Shown piece by piece: positions 49,001 through 64,000 of a stretch of 64,000 nucleotides of DNA (its first letter is position 1; the number at the start of each line of letters is the position of its first letter). The notes beneath the pieces are model-generated. The model was not told the DNA's origin. It ran no database searches and worked only from the letters and a program-made list of their open reading frames with translations. Source of the stretch: Opisthocomus hoazin (taxonomy: Eukaryota > Chordata > Aves > Opisthocomiformes > Opisthocomidae); the NCBI RefSeq assembly GCF_030867145.1, contig NC_134428.1, positions 23,415,537 to 23,479,536 on the forward strand. Direction: 5' to 3'. The translations under genes and the position numbers were made by a program.

Positions 49001-52000
49001 CCCTACGGTACTGGGGGGGGGCATGGATCGCCCAGTCCTGTCCACCATCCCCTATGGTACTGGGGGTGTCACAGATTGCCCAGTCCTGTCCACCATCCCC
49101 TATGGTACTGGGGGGGGGGACATGGATCGCCCCGTCATGTCCACCATCCCCTATGGTGCTGGGGGGGGGGGGCATGGATCGCCCCGTCATGTCCACCATC
49201 CCCTGCGGTACTGGGGGGGGTCATGGGGTTGGGGGCTGATCTCCTTGTCATGTCCACCGTCCCCTACGGTACTGGGGGGGGTCACAGATTGCCCAGTCCT
49301 GTCCACCATACCCTATGGTACTGGGGGGGTTGCGGGGTTGGGGGCTCATCGCCCCGTCACGCCCACCATCCCCTGCGGTACTGGGTGGGGGGTCATGGGG
49401 TTGGGGGCTGATATCCCCATCATGCCCACCATCTGCTATGGTACTGGGGGGGTCCTGGGGTTGGGGGCTCATCATCCCGTCCCAGTGCTGCAGCGGGGGG
49501 GTTGATATTTTCGTTTCAGGTCCGTTCCCTTGCAAAGCCATCAGCAAAATCCTCTGGCGAACCTGCGAGTCGGGGTACGTCCCCGCGGCGCAGGGGGGGC
49601 TGCTCTGGCGTCCCCCCCACCCCAAGCAGCCGGGCTGGGTTGGGGGGACATGGCCTGTGGGGAGGTTGCTGTGCGGTGTCCAGGGTCTGATGGACTCTGC
49701 TTCATCCCCCCAGGAACCCCTTCATCATCTTCAGCGGGGGGATGCCGCGGGCCAGCTACGGCGACCGGCACTGCGTCAGCGTGCTGCAGGGCCAGACCCT
49801 GGCCACGCTCGACTTCACCTCCCGCGTCATCGACTTCTTCACCGTGCAGAGCGCCGAGGCAGCCGAGGGGGGTACGTCCCGCCGGGGCGGCCCCGGGGAG
49901 CAGGGGGGTGCTGGTGGTGGTGGTGGGGGGGGTCTCCGCTAGCAGCAGCCGTCTCCCCCCTCCTCCCCAGGCTTTGAGAACCCCCGTGCCCTCGTGGTGC
50001 TGGTGGAGGAAGAGCTGGTGGCCATCGACCTCCAGACGCCGGGCTGGCCCACCATCCCCGCCCCGTACCTGGCGCCGCTCCACTCCTCCGCCATCACTTG
50101 CTCCTGCCACGTCTCCAACGTCCCCCTCAAGCTCTGGGAGAGGATCGTCAGCGCCGGCGAGCAGCAGAGCCCCCGGCTCTCCGCTGCGGTGGGTGATTGG
50201 GGTGGGGAGGGGGAGTCCCCAAGCTCCCCCGGGGCGGGCTGGCGGAGGGGCGATGCTTGCTCCCTCTTCCCACGGGTGGGCTCCATCCCTCCCTCCATCC
50301 CTCCCTCCATCTCACCCTCCAGGCTTGGCCCATCGACGGGGGGAAGAACCTGGCCCAGGAGCCCACGCAGAGGGGGCTTCTCCTCACCGGGTGAGTGGCC
50401 TGGCAGCGGGGAGGGGGACTGGGAACCCCAAAATGTGCTGGGGACACACACACCCACACGTCCTCAGCCCCTTCCTGCGGTGGGGGGGTGGGATGGGGTG
50501 GGGGTGCAGCCACTGTTGTGGGGTGGGCTGCTCCCATCTCGCTCAGCTCAATGGCCGGGCAGGAGTGTGTCACCCGCGGCGTTGTCCCCCCTTTGTCCCC
50601 CCCCGTTCTGGCACGGTGGCCGCAGCACACAGGCAGCTCTTGTTAGCCGAGCAGATGTCAGGGCCGGCGCTAACAGGGGCCTTCCTGTCCCCCCCTTCTC
50701 CTCCCCAGGCACGAGGACGGCACGGTGCGGTTCTGGGACGCCTCGGGGGTCTCCCTGAAGCCCCTCTACAAGCTGGGCACCGCCGGCATCTTCCAGACGG
50801 ACTGCGAGCACAACGACAGCCTCAACCAGGCGGGCGAGGAGGAGTGGCCGCCTTTCCGCAAGGTGAGGTCCCCCCCGGCGTGGGGGACACGCTGCTGCGG
50901 ACCCCCGCAACCCCCTGCCTCCGCTGGCACCGGGTTGGGGGTGAGGGTGGGGGGCCAAACCCCGAGGCTGCAGCCGCCGGAGCCGTCCCGGCCGCGTGCG
51001 GGGACGTGTCCCCCATCTCGGGGCGCAGCTGTGGCGTGACAACCCGTGGGGACACAAGGGACACTTGTTCCGTGGGTCTGCCCCGGCGTGGGGGGGGTCG
51101 GGGAGAGCCGGGGGACGCGTGGGGACCGACCTTTCCTGGGCGCGATGCCCGGAGCAGCCCGTGCCCCGCAGCTGGGGGGGGGGGGGGGCTGCGGTGGTGC
51201 CCCGGGGGGCTGCCCCGCCGCTGTGTGAAGGCACCCAGCCCCCCCCCCCCGTTCCTCCCCACCCGCAGGTGGGCTGCTTTGATCCCTACAGCGACGACCC
51301 GCGCCTGGGCGTGCAGAAGATCGCTCTCTGCAAGTACACGGCCAAGATGGTGGTGGCCGGCACGGCGGGGCAGGTAGGGCGACGGGGGGGGCAGAGCGGG
51401 GGCTGCCGGGCACCTCTCGGCTCCCCCCTTGAGGAAACACAGCACCGGGGGGGGGGGCTTCAGACCCTGCAGACCCCCGTGCCTGTCCGTGAAGGGCTCC
51501 TACCCGCGGGGTTTAGCCCTGGGTGGCAGCCGTGGGGGAGCCCAGCACACATCCCCCCCCCCCCAATCAGTGCTTGTCCCCTGCAGGTGCTGGTGCTGGA
51601 GCTGAGCGATGAGAAGTCGGAGCACGCGGTCAGCGTGGCCACCGTGGACCTGCTGCAGGACCGCGAGGGCTTCACCTGGAAGGGCCACGACCGGCTGGCC
51701 CCCAGGAACGGGCCCCTGCCCTTCGCCCCCGGCTTCCAGCCCAGCGTGCTGGTGCAGTGCGTGCCCCCCGCCGCCGTCACCGCTGTCACCCTCCACTCCG
51801 AGTGGAACCTCGTGGCCTTCGGCACCAGCCACGGCTTCGGGCTCTTCGATTATTACCGGCGCAACCCCGTGCTGGCCAGGTATGGGGGGTGCAGGGGACC
51901 TCCCCCCCCACCCCGGAGCGACGTGGCGGGGGTCCGGGCGCTGAGCGACGTCGGTGCCCGCAGGTGTACGCTGCACCCCAACGACTCGCTGGCCATGGAG

Positions 52001-54397
52001 GGGCCCCTGTCCCGCGTGAAGTCCCTCAAGAAGTCCCTGCGGCAATCCTTCCGCCGCATCCGCAAGAGCCGTGTGTCCGGCAAGAAGAGGCTCAACGCCA
52101 GCAGCCCCTCGAGCAAGGTGGGCAGGGAGCGGGGGGCTGCGGCCGCTCCCCGTCCCCGCCGCGCAGGGGCTGAGCCCCGTGTCCCCCTCCCCAGGTGCAG
52201 GAGGCCAACGCGCAGCTGGCCGAGCAGGCTGGACCCCCCGAGGTGGAGATGACGCCGGTGCAGCGGCGGATCGAGCCCCGCTCGGCTGACGACTCGCTCT
52301 CGGGGGTGGTGCGGTGCCTCTACTTCGCCGACACCTTCCTCCGAGACGGTGAGACCCCCCCTCAACCCCGGGGAAAAGTCCCCTGAGCCTCCCGCGCCGT
52401 GGGGCGGGGGGCTCTGATGCCGCTCCCATCCCCGCAGCCGCCCACCACGGCCCCACGATGTGGGCAGGGACCAACTCGGGCTCGGTGTTCGCCTACGCCT
52501 TGGAGGTGCCGTCGCAGAAGTTCTCGGAGCGGGCGGTGGAAGCAGTGCTGGGGAAGGAGATCCAGCTGATGCACCGGGCGCCCGTGGTGGCCATCGCGGT
52601 GCTGGATGGGCGGGGGAACCCCCTGCCCGAGCCCTACGAGGTCTCGCGGGACCTGGCCAAGGCCCCCGACATGCAGGGCAGCCACTCCATGCTCATCTCC
52701 TCCGAGGAGCAGTTCAAGGTGAGTGCGGGGTAACCCTGCGGCAGGGGGGGAGGACAGGCTGAGGGAGCTGGGGCTGTTCAGCCTGGAGAAGAGAAGGCTC
52801 TGGGGTGATCTTAGAGCAGCCTTCCAGTGCCTAAAGGGGCCTACAGGAAGGATGGAGAGGGGCTTTTCACAAGGGGGTGTAGTGATAGGATAAGGGGGAA
52901 TGGCTCTAAACTAAAAGAGGGCAGATTTAGATTAGATATCAGGAAGAAATTCTTCCCCATGAGGGTGATGAGGCCCTGGCCCAGGTTGCCCAGAGAAGCT
53001 GTGGCTGCCCCCTCCCTGGCAGGGCTCAAGGCCAGGTTGGATGGAGCTCTGAGCACCCTGGGCTGGTGGGAGATGTCCCTGCTGAGGGCAGGGGGGTTGG
53101 AACCAGATGAGCTTTAATGTCCCTTCCAACCCATTCTGTGATTCTATGAACACATCCCGCGTCCTCTGTGGGTGGCCCCGTCACCCTGGGCGCAGGGATG
53201 GGGCTGGAGGGTGACCTGGGACACTCCTGTGCCGTGTTCCCAGGGTGGTGGCTCCAAGGGGACCATGCTGCCCTTATCCCATGGTGGGGGGCTGCTCGGG
53301 TGCCCCCCGAGACCCTGTGGGTTCCTGTTCTCCTGCAGCATCAGCTCTTCTCTCCCCCTCCCCCCCCCCAGGTCTTCACGCTGCCCAAAGTGAGCGCCAA
53401 GACCAAGTTCAAGCTGACGGCACACGAGGGCTGCCGGGTGCGGAAGGTGGCCCTGGTGAGCCTGGCCAGTGCCGGCCCCGAGGAGCGGCTGGAGAACTGC
53501 CTGGCCTGTCTCACCAACCTGGGCGACATCCACATCTTCACCGTGCCCGGCCTGCGGCCCCAGGTCCACTACGGCTGCATCCGCAAGGAGGACATCAGCG
53601 GCATCGCCTCCTGCGTCTTCACCAAGCACGGGCAGGGTGAGGGCACCGGACCGTGGCGCGGGGGTGACATCCCGGGGAGGTGGGCTGCAGCCCCGGCGAA
53701 GGGTCCCTGAGGCTCGTTGTTGTCCCAATTCCTTAGGTTTCTACCTAATTTCGCCGTCTGAGTTCGAGCGCTTCTCGCTGAGCGCCAGGAACGTGACGGA
53801 GCCGCTGTGCCGGCTGGAGGTCACCCGGCTGCAGGACACCTGTCTCAGGTGGGACGCGCCCCGGGGACACGGGGGGCTTTGTACGCCCACCCCGCGGCCC
53901 CGGCTCCGGCTGTAACTTCTCCCCGCGCTTCCTTCCAGCAACAGCTCGACGCCGAAGCTGCCGCAGGCCAACGGCACCCACGTCCCACGCAGCCCCACCG
54001 ACAGCGACCGTGAGTGACCGTCCCGTCCCCGCCACGCGCGCCGCGTCCCCTGTTGGACCCCATTCTGGGGCTGCCCCCCAAGCCCTCCCATCCCCATGGC
54101 TTCCCCAGGGTCCCCCGAGGAGCACCCGGCCGCCTTCTCGCCCGGTCCCATCGACTCGCCCAACAGCAGCATGGAGAACCCGTTGGACACCACCGGGGAC
54201 GTCACCGTGGAGGAAGTGAAGGATTTCCTGGCGTGAGTAGGGGGGGGACACACGGTGTGACCACCTCCGAGGGGCCGCGGTGATGCCCCCGGCCACCCCT
54301 CACCCCGCTCTGCCCCAGGTCCTCGGAGGAAGCGGAGAGGAACCTGCGCAACGCCAGCGAGGACGATGCCCGACCTGCGGGGATCCTCATCAAGTGA
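43058..54397 (+). CDS. LLGL1: LLGL1, Lethal giant larvae homologue 1
   Basis: Cortical polarity scaffold of two WD40 beta-propellers; binds non-muscle myosin II and is displaced from the membrane when aPKC phosphorylates it (family knowledge). Exons: 43058-43138, 45458-45555, 47513-47594, 47675-47805, 48179-48337, 48410-48572, 48664-48799, 49520-49574, 49714-49871, 49971-50188, 50323-50390, 50709-50862, 51269-51373, 51587-51879, 51964-52117, 52195-52348, 52438-52718, 53372-53636, 53737-53848, 53939-54009, 54109-54232, 54319-54397. Total 3141 nt, 1046 aa (human 1064), phases continuous. Start [13 protein letters not shown]. The basic aPKC loop ([19 protein letters not shown]) has Ser654, Ser658 and Ser662, one residue off human 655/659/663. 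It ends GILIK then TGA. Exons 2-3 flank a U12-type intron, and exon 7 is followed by a donor-copying minisatellite. Confidence 0.96.
43139..45457 (+). other. LLGL1: LLGL1 intron 1
   Basis: 2.3 kb, extremely GC-rich, with many C and G runs and a short GTC trinucleotide run near 44942-44956. No exon, repeat family or RNA gene recognised; open frames here are GC artefacts. Confidence 0.7.
45556..47512 (+). other. LLGL1: U12-type (minor spliceosome) intron of LLGL1
   Basis: The donor reads GTATCCTTTT (45556-45565), a full match to the U12 5' consensus. A branch-site-like TTCTTTGAC lies at 47493-47501, with the presumed branch A at 47500, 12 nt before the AG at 47511-47512, and there is no long polypyrimidine tract between them. 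The reading phase (CT|A, Leu) requires exactly this junction. T-rich segment near 46210-46275; otherwise featureless. Confidence 0.9.
48776..49465 (+). repeat. LLGL1: LLGL1 minisatellite made of copies of the exon 7 end and splice donor
   Basis: The last about 20 nt of exon 7 plus its donor (TCCACCATCCCCTACG|GTACTG) are repeated into the intron. Donor GTs fall at 48800 (genuine), 48848, 48899, 48948, 49008, 49057, 49105, 49156, 49208, 49269, 49318, 49378 and 49441. Units are 48-52 bp, or 60-63 bp when an extra GGTTGGGGGCT-type insert is present. Some copies carry TATG or TGCG in place of TACG. Confidence 0.95.
52750..53149 (+). mobile_element. CR1-type LINE fragment in LLGL1 intron 17
   Basis: Sense-oriented and more diverged from the other copies, so of a different subfamily. 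It has GAAGAGAAGGCT, then GGAAGAAATTCTTCCCCATGAG, and ends CCCATTCTGTGATTCTATGA. It starts about 30 bp after the exon 52438-52718 donor. Confidence 0.9.
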
Positions 54398-55690
54398 GGT
54401 GCGTGGGGGGGGGGCAGTGGTCCCCAGGTGGGCACGGGGCGGGTGGCATCTCCGGCTGCAAACCCTGGGGTGCCATGGGGTTGGGAGCCGGGACCCCCGT
54501 GCCATGCCCCACGTCCCCATCCTTCGCGGGAGGATGGGGCTGCGCTCCCTGGGGCTTGCAGAAGAGCTGGGGGGGGGGGGGGGGTGTAGCGTGTCCGGAC
54601 CCCCCCAGGTCCCCTCCTCAGGGGCTGCGTCACCCGCAGGCGTCACCGGCCTCCCCTGCTCGGATTCCCGGGACGCGAGACTCGACTGGACCCCCCCTCC
54701 CCGCGTAACGTAGACTCGCCTCTTCTCTAACAGCCGTGGCTCCGGCACGCTCCCCCCTCGCCCCCCCCGCCCCGAGCCGGGCTCGGGGGGGCACAAACTC
54801 TTCCCGGGGAAGATAATTTTCATTTTTTATACATGGTCGAGCGTCACTGTCCCCTGCCCCCCCCCATTCCCGGGGGATGCTGCTGCTTCCCCGGCTCCGC
54901 GGGCAGGGCTGGGGCTCGGGGACCCCTCCTCGTCCCCCGGGGAGGTGGGGGGGGGGCTGGGAGCCCCCAGGTGCGGCCCCCCCATCCCTTGGTCTGTGTT
55001 TACATGCCCGGCTCCCTGCAGTTTACAGCCCCGTCCCCGGCCTGCCGGGACTGTCCCCTTCCCTGGGGGGGCCCAGCGTGGTCCCCTCAGCTCCCGGGTG
55101 GGCACCGGTGGCTTGAGCAGGCACCGGAGGGGGTCACAGGTGGCCTTTTTCTCTTAGTGGCTTCTCCAAGGGCTATTCTCCAGGTTGGGCTCGGTGCCTG
55201 CTGCTCCTGTCTGACACTAATTCCTGCCACGGGTGGGTTTGGGGCGGGGGGGGACACGCCGGCTCCTGCCCTGCTCCATGCTGGGGGGGGGCAGATGGGG
55301 CATGGGGCTGTCCCACGCTGGGGGGTCTCACTGTGCCAAATCCCCCCCTGAGCTCCCCAGCCCGGCCTCATCCTCGCAGGGGGCTGCGGAGATGCCGGCT
55401 CTGTCCCCCCCCTCTGGCTCTGCCCCCCCCCCCCCAGGGGCTCAGCCTGGCACCTGCCCCTCTCATTTTGGGGAGCCGGGGTCGTTTCTGCCCCCCCCCC
55501 GGCTCTCTTGCGGTACGTGTGGGGCTGGGGGGGGCCGTGGGCTCCGTCGCTGCCCGCCGGGGCTGTAGTGTCCCTGGTAGAAACCCCCCCCCACCTCACC
55601 CTTTTTTTTTTGGTAAGATGAATTTAGCATTGTTTAGTTATTAAAAATACTGGTTTTTAATATTGAAAATAAAGCATTTAATATCAACTG
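54398..55690 (+). other. LLGL1: LLGL1 3' UTR
   Basis: 1.3 kb, GC-rich with many C runs, turning AT-rich at 55605-55685 where the polyadenylation signal lies. No further coding exon recognised. Confidence 0.75.
55668..55673 (+). terminator. LLGL1: LLGL1 polyadenylation signal
   Basis: AATAAA in AT-rich context, followed by GGGTGTTGGGGGA at about 55700 and a 20-G run at 55737-55756. Confidence 0.8.
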
Positions 55691-55736
55691 CCCGGGCTGC
55701 GGGTGTTGGGGGAGCCTCGGCGGTGGGCTTGGAGCC

Positions 55737-55889
55737 GGGGGGGGGGGGGGGGGGGGTCCGGGGGGCAGGACCAGGGTGGGGGGACCCTGCTTGGGAGGGG
55801 GATGGGCGCAGTCAGAGCCTGGCACGGCCTCGGGGTGAGAAGTGCAGCCTTTATTGATAGGGTACTGCTGGGGGGGGGGGGGGGGGGGG
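55737..55889. repeat. Twin 20-nt G runs at the LLGL1/FLII convergence
   Basis: Uninterrupted G runs at 55737-55756 and 55870-55889 flank the FLII polyadenylation signal and lie downstream of the LLGL1 signal. Run lengths may be imprecise in an assembly. Confidence 0.85.
55850..55855 (-). terminator. FLII: FLII polyadenylation signal
   Basis: TTTATT on the plus strand, so AATAAA on the FLII sense strand, about 435 nt past the FLII stop codon. It faces the LLGL1 signal at a distance of under 190 bp. Confidence 0.75.

Positions 55890-64000
<8,111 letters not shown>

Noticed and set aside
48338-49505. About 350-residue frames of STIPYGTGG-type repeats as a separate gene
   Set aside because: They are LLGL1 exon 6/7 sequence continuing into the donor-copying minisatellite. 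Only in-frame donor use could make part of it coding, which is reported as a finding.

Overview
The window is vertebrate nuclear DNA, almost certainly from a bird. The evidence is dense CR1 LINE copies of the avian type (3' ends of the ATTCTGTGATTCTGTG kind), very GC-rich gene-dense sequence with introns often under 150 bp, several intronic minisatellites, and coding exons that read as orthologues of four neighbouring human 17p11.2 genes. The species cannot be named from the sequence. The order and orientation MYO15A(+), ALKBH5(+), LLGL1(+), FLII(-) matches what I know of the human Smith-Magenis region, so this is a conserved syntenic block, probably on a microchromosome.

Layout: (1) 60-20566 holds the 3' two thirds of MYO15A (unconventional myosin XV, hair-cell stereocilia motor): 59 exons giving about 2172 codons, from the motor P-loop region to a C-terminal ITLL PDZ ligand. 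Its large 5' exon is outside the window. (2) 20567-22247 is a C-rich minisatellite, then a CTCF-like motif and a CpG-island promoter with two CCAAT boxes. (3) 22248-37130 is complete ALKBH5 (m6A RNA demethylase): 4 exons, 380 aa, long introns carrying CR1 copies, and a long 3' UTR with polyadenylation signals at about 38.7 and 41.3-41.6 kb. (4) 41600-43057 is intergenic, with a 35-bp-arm palindrome and a ZNF143/NRF1-type promoter. (5) 43058-54397 is complete LLGL1 (Lgl polarity scaffold): 22 coding exons, 1046 aa. (6) 56291-64000 on the minus strand is FLII (LRR plus gelsolin repeats), missing only about 80 N-terminal residues beyond the right edge. LLGL1 and FLII converge, with polyadenylation signals under 200 bp apart.

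The exon models were built by hand. Every junction has AG/GT signals, and reading phase was carried through all exons of each gene without a break. Orthology statements rest on remembered family sequences; no database search was possible.

The four genes do unrelated jobs (actin motor, RNA demethylase, cell polarity, actin/nuclear-receptor cofactor), and nothing here looks like an operon-like system or horizontally acquired cassette. The most unusual sequence features are: an LLGL1 intron minisatellite whose repeat unit is a copy of the exon end plus its splice donor (13 donors in a row); a U12-type intron in LLGL1; a probable 6-nt microexon in the MYO15A motor; a near-perfect 35-bp hairpin upstream of LLGL1; and twin 20-nt G runs at the LLGL1/FLII convergent ends.
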